Assembly: GCA_038087015.1 (NCBI GenBank)
Contig: JASBNA010000025.1
Span: forward strand, 496,001-560,000
Reading direction: 5' to 3'
Origin: Cerrena zonata
Taxonomy: Eukaryota > Basidiomycota > Agaricomycetes > Polyporales > Cerrenaceae
DNA length: 64,000 bases
Shown: in pieces, positions 35,864-47,739 of the stretch
How positions within the stretch are numbered: position 1 is the stretch's first letter
Layout: each line of letters begins with the position of its first letter
The notes under the pieces: model-generated
Told to the model about the DNA's origin: nothing
The model's input: the letters and a program-made list of their open reading frames with translations, nothing else
Databases searched by the model: none
Position numbers and translations under genes: made by a program

Positions 35864-38800
35864 ATGGCATCACCAGCGCAACAACTTCCACCTGGCTGGA
35901 CCGCGGAATGGTCAGTTATATCGTTATATTGAAAGTTCTGAGCTACGTAAGTCTAACAGATTTACAGGGACGCGACACATCAACGCTATCTCTTCATAGG
36001 TACGAGGACAAACCTCACTATATGTGCTTCATCTTATAAATTCTTTAGAAACGAACTCTGGACATACCCAGTGGGAACCCCCAGCTGCTGACCCCGAACC
36101 TTGCCCCGCAACAGTCATCTGGCTCTCCACCACCCGCCCTACACCATACGAAACGCCGTCAATACGCTGCAGGTCAGACTCAAGCATACTATGGGGCTGG
36201 CGATCTTGCACCTGCAGCTCCTCAGTACGGCGGTGTTGCTCCTCAAGCTCAACCCGCCCAGCTATTCACGCCAGGTTTAGCAGCGGACGGACAATTCCAT
36301 CAACAGCAGCAACAGCAACAGCAAGCAGCAGGCTCCGTACTATGGTGGACACGCTGAACCAGAGTACATCAATGCTCCACAACAGCCAGCATACCCCCAA
36401 CAACCACCACAAATGGGTGCACTTGCCGATCAATTTGGACAGATGAATATGGGACAGAAGGGTTTGAGACTATTCACAACCAACCTGCTCACTTCCCCGC
36501 CTGAGCCTATGGAACTGCGTCAACCACCTCCCGAGATTGTTCTACCTCCAAACTCTTGCTTGTCTCAGTCACCCTTCGCCAATGCGGATTCGTCCTACCA
36601 ACGTTCTACACTGAACGCGATCCCGACAACCAATTCACTGCTGAACAAGTCCAAAATCCCTCTCGGTCTGGTGATTACGCCCTACCGCTCATTGAAGGAA
36701 GGCGAAGATGAAGTGCCTGTTGTAACTGATACAGTCATTGCGCGTTGTAGACGATGCAGGACGTATATTAACCCTTACGTTCAGTTTATTGATGGTGGTA
36801 ATCGGTGAGCAAAACCTTTTTACATGCCACGTTTCTGCTTATTTGTGTAATAGATGGCGTTGTTGCATGTGTTCGCTATCCAACGAGGTCCCCCAGCTTT
36901 TCGACTGGGACCAAGTACGGAATCAGCCTGGAGACAGATGGGCACGAGCTGAATTGAATCATGCCGTCGTTGAATTTGTCGCCCCTACGGAGTACATGGT
37001 TCGACCTCCACAACCTGCGGTATATATCTTCTTGGTTGACGTTAGCCACAATGCCATTCAATCCGGTATGGTAGCTACCGCCACCCGCACGATTCTCGAG
37101 AACTTGGATCGCATTCCGGATGATAACGGACGTACGAAGGTGTCGATCATTGCTTTCGATACGTCACTTTACTTCTTCACCTTGCCAGTAAGTCCATTCA
37201 CTTTCAAGATTTCATTTCGCTGATCACGAAAACTCGATTAGTCTGGTGGTGCCGACTCATCTATGCTCGTTGTCTCGGATATCGACGACGTTTTCCTTCC
37301 GAAGCCAACAGACTTGCTTGTCAATCTTCAAGAAGCACGCCCCGCTTTGGAGTCTTTGCTTGGTCGTCTGAGTGACATGTTCCAAGATAATCACACAATC
37401 GGTAGCGCGCTCGGTCCTGCTCTACAGGCAGCTTTCCAATTGATGGCATCCATTGGTGGAAAGATCATCGCTTTGACGGCGACTTTGCCATCTGTTGGCG
37501 TTGGTGCTCTCAAAAACCGTGAAGATCCTAAGGCTTTGGGCACGTCAAAGGAATCTGGTCTTCTTCAAGCCGCTTCTCCATTCTACAAGACTTTCGCTAT
37601 CGAGTGTTCCCGTGCCCAGGTCTCCGTGGATATGTTCTTGTTCAGCTCTGGATACCAGGATGTTGCTACTCTTGCTTACCTACCACACTATACCGCCGGT
37701 CAGACCTACTTCTACCCGGCGTTTAATGCTTCTCGCACTGAGGATGCTATCAAATTCGCCCACGAATTTGGGAAGGTGTTGGCAATGCCCATTATGTTGG
37801 AAGCTGTTATGCGTGTTCGTGCCTCGAAGAGTAAGCAGAGTTTATCTGGAGGCACTCTACTCGTCGGACTTACTTATATGGTCGTCTCTAGACTTGCGTA
37901 TGTCATCATTCCACGGAAATTTCTTCGTGAGATCTACAGATCTCCTTGCCATGCCTGCTGTTCCCCAAGACCTGTCCTACGCGATTGAGGTTCAGATCGA
38001 GGATACTATCACGTCACCCTTCGTTGTGTTCCAGACCGCTGTGCTTCACACAACTTGCTATGGTCAGTCTCGTTCTCACTTACATCTCGAGCGCCTAACA
38101 ACCTTATTTATAGGCGAACGGAGGATTCGTGTAATCACTACCGCTTTACCGACGACAAGCAATCTTTCCGATGTCTTTGCCTCGGCGGATCAAGTTGCTA
38201 TTGCCACGCTCCTAGCTAACAAAGCTGTCGAACGTTCGATTACACATAAGCTCGAGGATGCTCGCGATGCATTGTTCAACAAGATGGTTGAAATCTTGTC
38301 AGCTTACAAGGCGAGCATGACTGCCGCTGGGGCTGGTGCTAGTGCACAGTTGGCTATCTCTGAAAACTTGAAGATGTTGGCCGTATTAGTTCTTGGATTA
38401 TTGAAAAATGCACGTGATAAAACACCCTTTTTAATCCTGATTTTCATTGACATAGCTGCATTTACTTTCAGGTTGGAATCAGGCAGAGTGCGCAAATACC
38501 TCCTGATCTCCGGGCATACGCACAAGCCCTCTTAACTTCACTGCCTTCGCAACTTCTTATTCCTTACGTGTATCCCAATTTCTACTCGTTGCACACCATG
38601 CCACCGGAGGTAAGTCGATTGTTCTTCAGTATGACTATCGGCCGTTACTGACACCCGGGGGTAGTGTGGAACCGTTGGTGAACATGGCGTGATTATGCCT
38701 CCACCTTTACCGCTTACTTCAGAGCGCCTGGAGAGACACGGACTTTATCTCATCGAAGATGGACAAACGCTTTTCTTGTGGATCGGACGGGACGCTGTAC

Positions 38801-39220
38801 CACAGCTTGTGATGGATGTCTTCAACCTGCCCAATTATGAAGTACTCCGAGGCGGAAAGGTGACTGACCTATGGTTCTTTCATGAGACTCTCCCGCTGAT
38901 GTGACGCTTTTCAGACCACGTTGCCAGTCCTCGATAATCCCTTCTCACAACGTGTCAATGCCATCATCCAGAAAACTCGCGAAATACGTCGCGGTGTCTA
39001 TCACCAGCATCTCTATATTGTCAAGGAAGACGGGGAGCCACCCCTCAGATTGTGGGCTCTCAGCTGTCTTATTCAAGATCGTGCAGACGTCCTGCCGAGC
39101 TACCAACAGTTCATCTCTCAGCTTAAGGATAAGGTACGTAAATACCTTCCCGCCGACTTCTTCGTAAAACGTCTTGTTAATCATGCACACTATTCATAGG
39201 TCAATGGCTCTGGATATTAG
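35864..39220 (+). CDS. COPII coat protein Sec24 with N-terminal WW domain
   Basis: Sec24 is the cargo-binding subunit of the COPII coat on ER exit sites and pairs with Sec23. Exons 1-3 (35864-35910, 35968-35999, 36049 onward) encode a WW domain, [16 protein letters not shown]...SGHTQWEPP. The usual Sec24 parts follow. There is a Pro/Gln-rich tail with [19 protein letters not shown], then a zinc finger ([11 protein letters not shown] and [13 protein letters not shown]). The trunk ([17 protein letters not shown]), beta-sandwich, helical and gelsolin parts end QLKDKVNGSGY. Two one-base shifts are required, near 36108 and in the CAG tract near 36340; no splice junction explains them. One intron begins with GC after LGLLKN (38408). 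I treat the gene as functional and the shifts as likely assembly errors or strain indels. Confidence 0.9.
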
Positions 39221-39625
39221 AAATTGTATCGTATTATTCATTACTGGTTTTCTGTTACTTTTGCCTGTCTGTTTGTGTTTTCAAATTCAGTCGTTCATCG
39301 ATAGCTTGTTGTTTGCCTACGATCCCCGCCGTTGATCTACCATACCATCAACGCAACAGTCATTTGTCCTGCGAATTGAGTTCAGAGTGTTGAAGACAAA
39401 TTTTTGTATAGCCGAGGATTCCCCGATCGGCTCTTGGCTCCATTTCACTTTACTCATAACAGCGTCTTTTTCCGTCCTTCCACCCGCACCTGCAAGCACT
39501 CTATTCTCAGGTAGGGTGGGGACGTTAGAGCGATGAACCGTACGGGTATCATCCCCGGAGTTCCAGTATAAATTTAGTGGAATTGTACATGTGGGAATCC
39601 GATAGGAGCTTTCATTCTAACGTCC
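39221..39625. other. Intergenic between SEC24 and MFS gene 2
   Basis: This carries the SEC24 3' UTR and the MFS promoter. No gene is seen. Confidence 0.45.
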
Positions 39626-41682
39626 ATGTCTCAAACGGAAGTACACACCACCGTAGTAGAAACTGGTCTCGAGCCTCGCTCGTCGGTTCCTATCAGAGCT
39701 AGATCCCCCCATCCCTCTGATTCGCCTACGAGTGCTGGTAATGACAAAGCACAGATTGAATTGGCAGAACTGGGACGAACGGCGTCCCGGGGAAGCAAAT
39801 CATTGGCGGACGTAGCTGGAGTCAGTGCTACACCATCTACACTAACCGTTTCAGAGCAAGTTGCAAAAGCCAAGAGGTGGAAAGCACATTGGCAGTTCGT
39901 TACTCTATGTTGGTCCTTGTTCTTGGCCGGCTGGAATGATGGAACCATTGGTCCACTTCTACCGCGAATCCAAGAGGTTTACCATGTAAGCGTCCATAAC
40001 CCTGGTATCTGGCCGCATTTATTGAAACAAAACAACCATCCCTTTTCTAGGTAGGATTTGCCGTGGTGTCCTTAATCTTCGTCTTCAATTGCATTGTAAG
40101 CGACTTCATTACATATGTGTACAAAAGAAGTCTAGTAAACCTCCTTTGGTTCCGAACAGGGGTTTATTTCCGCAGCCTTGGCAAATGTCTTTCTCACTGA
40201 TAAGTTTGGTTTCGGAGTGGTACGTTATGTTTTATGTTTTCCGATAAAATATTGTTGATGACATCATCGTATGGTGACTAGGTGATGGTTATAGGTTAGC
40301 CATTACTTGTTGCGTTTCGATCAATCCGAGCTAATGGAGACTAATGGTCATTCAAGGCTCCGTTGCGCAAATAGTTGCATACGCCATCGATACACCCGCT
40401 CCACCATTCCCTGCGCTCGTATTTGCGTATGCCATCAATGGCTTTGGTATCGCTCTACAAGACGCAGGTGCTAACGGCTATGTTGCGTCCTACAAACACG
40501 GTGCTACCACCAAGATGGGCATTTTACATGCCGTATACGGTCTGTTCTCCCTGCCTTTCATCTGACATCGACACGATCTGATTGTCTACTATTAGGAGCT
40601 GGTGCATTGGTCGCACCATTGGTTTCGACTCAATTTGCGCAGATGCCGCGTTGGTCATTCCATTATTTGACTTCGTTGGGTATTGCACTTTCAAACACCA
40701 TCATGCTCATCGCGGTATTCCGCTTCAAAACACAAGATGGTAAGATAGGAATATATACTACCTGACGCTATACTGATCGCCACAATACAGAGGCCTTCGC
40801 CGAGATTGGACAAGAGCCTGATGAGCACTCATCGAGTAATCAGGGTAGCAAGTACAGACAAATGTTCAAATTGCGAGAACTCCATCTTCTCGCCTTCTTC
40901 ATCTTAATCTATGTTGGCGTCGAAGTGACATTGGGCGGTGAGTGGTCATGCCACTTTTTAAATAGTTAGCATCTTTGACTCTCGTCAGGTTGGACCGTAA
41001 CCTACGTTATCAACGAGAGGGGCGGTGGTCCGTCGGCCGGTTACATTTCCTCCGGCTTCTTCGGAGGTATGTAAAATTCACATCTCGTTCCTTTGCAAGT
41101 CTGACGCGGCTCTCAGGTCTTACTTTCGGCCGTCTCGCTTTGCTGTGGCTCAACAAGAAGGTATACCCAAAATTATCTAGTCAATACCTATAATTAATGT
41201 CACATTAGGTGGGAGAACGACTTGTTGTCTTCATCTACATCGTATTGGCCATTGCGTATGTCCCTCTTTAGATCTCTTATTCGTTACTCAACCTCTCCAT
41301 AGCCTCGAACTTGTCGTCTGGCTGGTTCCCTCGCTCATCGGAGATGCGATTGCCGTATCGTTCGTGGGTGTGCTCTTAGGCCCTGTCTATCCCATTGTTA
41401 TGAACCATTCTGCACGTATTCTGCCGCCATGGCTCTTGACAGGGTGCATCGGGTGGATCGCAGGCTTTGGTCAAGCTGGATCTGCCTTGCTGCCCTTCCT
41501 GACCGGTGCTATTGCGTCAAGCAAGGGTATCTGGAGTCTGCAACCTTTGTAAGACAAACTCTACGGTCGTTTAAGATAATTTTCTTTTCTGACGACCAAG
41601 CGTTTTTAGGATTGTAGCTATGATGGCTCTTAATATTGGTCTATGGTTCCTCGTCCCGAACCACCCGCGCAAGGTGGAGTAA
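39626..41682 (+). CDS. MFS transporter, single-copy paralogue between the arms
   Basis: This intact multi-exon MFS protein has the same exon layout and motifs as the two arm copies. It starts MSQTEVHTTVVETGLEPRSS, then shows LFLAGWNDGTIGPLLPRI, NGFGIALQDAGANGYVA, WTVTYVINERGGGPSAGY and LGPVYPIVMNHSARILPPWL. It ends LVPNHPRKVE. It differs from the arm copies at many residues, so it is the older relative. All exon joins I checked keep frame. The intron after VMVI begins with GT here, whereas the arm copies use GC. It is likely a plasma-membrane or vacuolar permease of the FucP/Bsc6-like group; the substrate is unknown. Confidence 0.86.
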
Positions 41683-42232
41683 GGCCCTAAAGCCCGAGCT
41701 CTTTACAGCCAATATTCTATTTACGATTTATGCATGACATGTTAGCATCTCCCAGAAATCACCTCGGCAAATTTAGATGTACTTTATACCTACAGTTTAG
41801 CTTACACTACTGAACGGTTTTGGGAACGAGTCAGGATAACTTACTGTACTCACTGCACTTATCAAAAAGAGCTGAGTCATGCCACGAAACCCCTTTTCTG
41901 CTCAGCGCTAGAGTCCTTTACTAGTTCAACATAACACCGTCACGGTAACATTGAACAGTAGGTATCGAAATGTCGGAATCGGAATGTCCTCGTTACAGTA
42001 ATGTCAACTGAACATTATCCTACACTAGTAAATAATTGCTGATCGTGCCTTGTCCTTTTGAAACGCATTGGCAACTCGAAGAAACAAATGGCGCAATAGC
42101 ATTCCAAGAGGCTACTTCGTGGAATTGCCGCGATATCAACGGTGTTCACATACGTGTACGATGGATATTCTACTTTTTAAGCTTACATCCTGACTCTAAC
42201 TTATGAAATGGCCACTGGCAGGATTCTCTATA
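41683..42232. other. Intergenic before arm B
   Basis: No supported gene. The block of similarity to arm A starts near 42233, around the sequence AAAACACGCTAGCGGA. Confidence 0.4.
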
Positions 42233-42239
42233 GGTCTAT

Positions 42240-42640
42240 GAAAACACGCTAGCGGAGAATATCTTCACCCATCTACTGTAAGTTTGAGAACTAGATCTCG
42301 GTTCATTTTCATAGCAATGTCCCCCAAATGCTAGCGATTATTTCTAGTCGGTGAAAGGGAAAAAATACTCAACTAACAAAGCTGCATAATAGAACACTTA
42401 TTCCTTCGGATGCTCTCAAATACGCGGTTTGGTCATCGCTCGAGAGACTCGGAGGACTTACTATCAGCGTAATTCTCCCGCTCAAATCAGTTCGTTCCGG
42501 CATATTACCTCTTTATCGGTTCTCTGGCAAGCCCAAGTCACTCCCCAACGTGCTATATGGACATACATAACCCAAACTGGTGTCCTTGGCATCATATCCC
42601 CGACGGATGCACTGCATTTGGGTACAGGGTGAGTTTTTCC
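42240..42640 (+). other. Degenerate block upstream of the arm B transporter
   Basis: This is the counterpart of 28200-28600. Partial frames without a consistent start or end suggest noncoding or decayed gene sequence that was copied with the transporter. Confidence 0.4.
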
Positions 42641-42812
42641 GATGAATGTCCGCTGTCCATTACCCTATCTTCTTCTATACGTATACTTCCCCCCTCGTCC
42701 TTCTGCCACGTCTGCATGACTCACTTTGTTTGACTTGAAGTGGGCTTGGTATTCCGTATTTTCGAGTACTAAAGGACTGTCAGACACAGAGAATTAGTTG
42801 AACTCGTCCCCC

Positions 42813-44759
42813 ATGTCTCAAACACAAACAGTCGTAAGCACGAGCGTTGGCCTCCCTCGCGCCTCGCTACAGGGTGACTCCTCTGCAATCTCCGACCATG
42901 CCCAGATAGAACTGGAAGAGCTAGGTCGACGGGACAGTGCAAAGTCCATCAGGATTTCCACAGGACCGACTACTCCGCTCTCTGAACCATTGTCAAGGGC
43001 TGAAGCTTGGAAAGGACCGGTCCAGTTTGCTACTCTCTGCTGGACACTGTTCCTTGCTGGCTGGAATGATGGGACGACTGGTCCACTCCTGGACCGTATT
43101 CGCGAAGTTTACCATGTAATCACATTTATTATCCGTGGCTCTTGTTTCGAACCTTATACATTATACAGGCCAACTTCGCCATCGTGTCTCTCATATTTGT
43201 GCTCAACACTGTTGTAAGTGTAGAAGTTGCGGATAATTGTCACTTGTTAATCCTCGCAGGGATTCGTCTCCGGAGCACTTTCGAATGTGTATCTGACAGA
43301 CAAGTTTGGATTCGGAAAGGTATGTGTTCTCCTGCTTTTACTTGTTTCCCATTCACATCGCATCACACATAGGTCATGGTCATAGGCAAGTATCGTATAT
43401 TTAGCATGATACACCATCTAATGGGCTGGCTGCAGGCTCTATCGCGCAAGTAGCAGGCTACGCTATCAATTGTGGAGCACCTCCCTTCCCCGTCTTTGTG
43501 TTCGCATATGCGCTGAATGGCTTCGGTATCGCCCTGCAGGATGCGGGTGCAAACGGATATGTTGCCGCTTTCAAGAAGGGTGCCGCGACGAAGATGGGTA
43601 TCCTACACGCAATCTATGGTTTTTAGCTCTCTCTTAGGATAGTCAGAATGTAGGGCTAACTAGAGTCCAGGTGCCGGTGCGTTCGTTGCCCCTTTAGTCG
43701 CAACCCAATTTGCACAGCTACCTCGATGGTCGTTCCATTTCTTGACGTCATTGGGTATCTCAATAAGCAACACTGCACTGCTTATAGCTGTGTTTCGGTT
43801 CAAGACTCAAGAGCGTAAGTGAGATGTATCCGGAGTGGTGACGACTAATGTTAACCCACACCTCTAGAATGTCTCGCAGATGCAGGACAGCCGGCAGATA
43901 CCACAGTCCTTGACCAAGGAAACAAGATGAAGCACATTTTCAAGATGAAGGAAGTTCATTTGCTTGCCACATTTATTTTGGCTTATATTGGTGTCGAAGT
44001 CACACTTGGTGGTATGCCTTTTTTTATCCGCGATGTAGTCTTCGCTGATTGGCTTTAGGTTGGATTGTGACATATATTAAGGAGGTACGAGGAGGAGGAC
44101 CTGACTCTGGTTATATTTCATCTGGTTTCTTTGGTGGTAGGTGTCAATAGCCTCGTATTTCTTTCGCTTTCTTATTGACAATGCACGTAGGACTTGCACT
44201 TGGTCGTGTAGCGCTTTTGTGGTTGAACAAACTGGTACGTCGGCATCTCTTGCGGAACGAAGTGATAATGAAATTATCTCAGGTTGGGGAACGACGAATT
44301 GTCTTTGCTTACATTCTTATGGCAATAGTGTCCGTTTCATTCTATATGAAAGTAGTGACATATGCTCATTATAACCACCCATAGTCTGGAGCTCATCGTG
44401 TGGCTCGTCCCTTCACTCATCGGAGGTGGTGTCGCTATCTCATTTGTTGGTTTCGTGCTTGGCCCCATCTATCCCATTGTGATGAATCACGCGGCGCGCA
44501 TTCTCCCACCCTGGATTTTGACCGGAAGTATAGGGTGGATTGCGGGGTTTGGACAAGCAGGCTCTGCATTTATTCCATTCATCACCGGTGCTATTGCTTC
44601 GAGCAAGGGTATCGGAAGTCTACAACCATTGTAAGTCTCTCACTCACTCTTGTCATTAGAGGCATTCTTGAATATCTTCATTCCAGGCTTGTGTCGCTAT
44701 CGTCCGCCATGCTGGTTATTTGGTTTATCGTTCCTAGCTCTCCACGTAAAGTGGACTGA
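42813..44759 (+). CDS. MFS transporter, arm B copy
   Basis: This near-twin of the arm A transporter starts at the ATG 42813 (MSQTQTVVSTSVGLPRASLQ); a TTG 15 bases upstream opens the same frame. Exons include 42813-43115, 43169-43213 and 43260-43319, followed by a 13-nt exon ending in a GC-donor intron, then the rest to IVPSSPRKVD and TGA at 44757-44759. The frame is open throughout: NGFGIALQDAGANGYVAAF, GVEVTLGGWIVTYIKEV and PSLIGGGVAISFVGF are all present. It keeps four residues (DSSA in GDSSAISD) missing from arm A. The predicted function is secondary transport across a membrane, substrate unknown. Two intact copies imply the duplication is recent or both are maintained. Confidence 0.86.
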
Positions 44760-45095
44760 TATATTGATATGTTATGCGTCCAATTGGATCCTCAATCCGG
44801 TTCAACCTCATATATACGTCCTATTTATTCTTCTCGTTAATCAATATCTTGTGTCTCAACCGCAGATTATGACATAATCTTCTACCGACTTCGTTTGACC
44901 GGACAGTCTAGAATCGAGTGTGATAGACTCGGAAGAGCCACCACGCTGCAGATGTTAGGGCCGGGACCATTGACTACGTCAGCTCGTTGCACGCAAGTAC
45001 GTAATTAGCAACGTTTATTTGACAGCAAGTATGAAGTACTCTCATCAGTTCCTCCTCCATCGGCGATCTTTCTTGGTTGACATTTAGTTTCAAGT

Positions 45096-46845
45096 ATGGG
45101 CACACGTGGCTATCATGTTTTCTGCTATCCAGGCTACTACTTTGTCAGATACATTCATAGCGACGCCAACCCCTCAGGCGGAGGTCTAGCTCTCCTCGGC
45201 GGCATCCCAGTTGGCGACCCCCAGGACTTTCAAAGAGGGCTCGAGAGCCAGCGCCAGCATTACGCGGATATGATGATTCGTCTACTCCCAAAGTATTCAG
45301 AGGAACAGCTTTGGGAGGACTCGGCTAACTCTCGATAATTATCTTACCAAACGACAGCCTCGCACGTCGGTTTTTATCGAATGGGTTTACGATGTCAATT
45401 TGGATGATCTAGTCTACCGAGTCAACAGACAACCGTTCTATCGTCTGGACAATTTACCTCCTGTGGAGTACCAAATCGTTGGAACTAATCACTATAGACA
45501 TCCTGCTCCTGCGCTTGATCTTCCACCACCATATCGATGCAGTTTTTCGCCACCGCCACCTGTGGGAGAAGTCAAACTCCTATTGTACCATCAGTATAAT
45601 CCTAGCTCTCCTCCCGTTGTGGAAGGATCCATGATATGTTGCGTCAAAGAGCTGACCTACCTGACCGCGGAACCGTTTGTGTCACGATGTTCGAAGTCGC
45701 CGTTGGGATCGTGCTTCGTTATCGCGGGAACCTTCACGGTTTGCTCACCAATCTTATCACGTTTACGGACGAATTGAAGGACTTTTCTTACATGTTGATC
45801 AAACTTGCATGTTTTCCCCTTCTCTATGCCCGCCTCACGCCGAAGAGAGTTGAGTGGAGTTCACACAAGCATTTCCGAACATCCGACGTATGGTGGGCTC
45901 GCAAACACATATACGTACACTTCACTACCAGTCTGAATGATGAGAGGCATCTTCAGGCCGCTGAGTCTCGTCTACTTGAGACAATAGAAGGTAAAGGGGC
46001 TCTGCCGATGGTAGTGTTGAGTCGGCGTAGTCTTTTCTTTCCTACACGTGAACATAATCCGCTTCGACCAATCTTCGCAAACATATACGCGGACAGGACC
46101 CCTACAGCTTCTCCCGACCCAGTTTGCTAATAGTTCCTCTACAGACGGCATCGTTGCCCTCGTCCGTTTGGGACACCATACACCGATCGATATATATGAT
46201 GAGGAGATGTTCTATGCACGAAATCTGGCTTTCGTGCACGCGATCAATCTGGACCATCAAACTATACACGATGACAAGTTCGGGTCTACCACAGTCATCA
46301 ATAGACTTCCTGTAGACGTATCTTCGTGGGTGTGGGCGAGAATTACCGCATACATTCACGACGGTCGAGACTTAGCCAGTTTCGCGTTGTCTTCTCGACA
46401 ATTCCTCTCTGCATCATTACCCTGGCTCAAATATCCCCAGATTCGAGTACCCGTCTCTAGCCTCCCAGGAGAAGTTGTCATATTGACTGCTTTGGGCCCT
46501 CCAGTCACGGAACGTTACAAAAATAGCAAGGGAAAGCACTTGCACTTATATGGGAGTGCATTCTACACGACTTCACCGTTTTCACAGGACAATGGCGAGG
46601 CCTATGAAGACAGCATAATCTCAGTTGTAGCCTGCGGATTAGAATTTACATACCAAGCAGTCGCCGCCGAGAGGCTGCGGTTCCCAGGGATACATGAGGA
46701 TGAATGTTGCTTTGCTATATTTCGAGGTCCGGTAGAGAAGTGTCCTGGTTGGTGTTCTGTCCCTCATGTCGGGCAAATTTCTAGGTTTAAAGTGATGAGC
46801 GTAGAAGATTTTTTATCCCTTAGGTCTAGTCTACGTAGTACATAA
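45096..46845 (+). pseudogene. MGTRGY-family gene, most complete copy, frameshifted
   Basis: Family sequence runs from MGTRGYHVFCYPGYYFVRYI to VEDFLSLRSSLRST. It needs shifts near 45336 (stop TAA; +1 restores TSVFIEWVYDVNLDD), near 45650 (into VTMFEVAVGIVLRY) and near 46030 (into QLLPTQFANSSSTDG). Then comes a long intact stretch with YDEEMFYARNLAF and a part that resembles an F-box (INRLPVDVSSWVWARI, DGRDLASFALSSRQ). I know this family only as hypothetical proteins of mushrooms. With three shifts it is probably a pseudogene. A first protein of 80 residues, or translation from a later start of the 3' half, remains possible. No usable intron bridges the first shift. Confidence 0.65.
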
Positions 46846-47739
46846 CCTTGAGCATATTTGATGGATATATGCTTGCCAGTGTATAGAGGGGTCAAGTACA
46901 TAGTATGCATTTTCGAGAATGCAGAATTCGGATTCGCACGCTGTACCTCTTCTCGGAAGTTCGAATCCGAGCTAGGCTTCGGATCTTTAGAGACACGACT
47001 TCATTTTGTCGGCTTGGCACCAAAAAATTAGATGGCGTAGCAAATAAATCAATTCCCATGTTTGAGCTTGTTGTCCAGCAGCATTAGCCACATTTCCTAA
47101 TTTGTTCAGCTGTTACCGCGGCGACAGTCACCATAACCGTGACTTTAAGTTGTCGCTGTTTCTTGACTACATGTACAACGAGCCAGTAATATGCGAACGA
47201 ACTTACTCAACTGGTCACAACATGTCAAGAGGTATAGCTTTGGTATGACATATCAGCCTGCTTAGCCGAGAGTCATATCATACAGAGGCAACCGCGGAGC
47301 CCATTCATGAGGTCAACTTGGATATCTTACGAAAATTTTGTTCCCTCCCTTAATCTTTTACTACAGCCGCAATACCATAGTGTCCTTAAACCATGTATCA
47401 GAGGACGAGGCTGGGCTATGTAACGCCTCCCATTCTCCCGTCACAGAAAGTATTATGATCTGCTGCTCGAGAGGAATATAGTGGCGTACCAAATTACAAA
47501 GCAAATAGTATGTCAATTTCTTTCCTAATTTTCGAGTGAGAAGTGATCTGGGCCATAATTTGATGACATACATCAGTACTCTGAATTAAGACATTCGTGG
47601 GGTATCTTATACTAAAGGTATTCATGATTGAAATCGACTGCTGGCTCATGATATAAGGAGCAGTCTTGTTTTGTTTGCTGTTCACATCCAATGAATATAC
47701 GAAATCCCAAGATGATAACAATTAGCAGGGGCATAAATC
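46846..47739. other. Intergenic with a short hairpin
   Basis: No supported gene. CTCGGA-AGTTCGAA-TCCGAG forms a 6-bp hairpin near 46953-46972, and TCGGATTCG (46928-46936) is a 9-bp inverted partner of CGAATCCGA (46962-46970). This resembles a Pol III B-box, but I could not build a tRNA around it. Confidence 0.35.

Larger units (their letters stand above)
42233..45482 (+). repeat. Inverted segmental duplication, arm B
   Basis: This arm matches the reverse complement of 25321-28600 as described for arm A. It carries the same intron positions, the same GC-donor intron and the same premature stop in the MGTRGY frame. Beyond about 45482 it continues into the rest of the MGTRGY-family gene, which arm A lacks. 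Arm B therefore looks like the source, or the more complete, copy. Confidence 0.85.

Noticed and set aside
37495..38535. Long plus frame overlapping SEC24
   Set aside because: It is a different frame from the Sec24 core exons; Sec24 similarity and splice sites explain the region.
42798..42812. Longer N-terminus for the arm transporters
   Set aside because: The extension begins with TTG in both arms; the first ATG gives a start comparable to the third paralogue.
45400..45777. Separate gene downstream of the MGTRGY frame
   Set aside because: Its open frame begins at TTG and its sequence continues the family protein, so it is the shifted continuation of the same gene.
46905..46990. tRNA-like B-box (AGTTCGAATCC) with hairpins
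   Set aside because: No A-box at a suitable distance, and no acceptor or anticodon stems could be paired around it.
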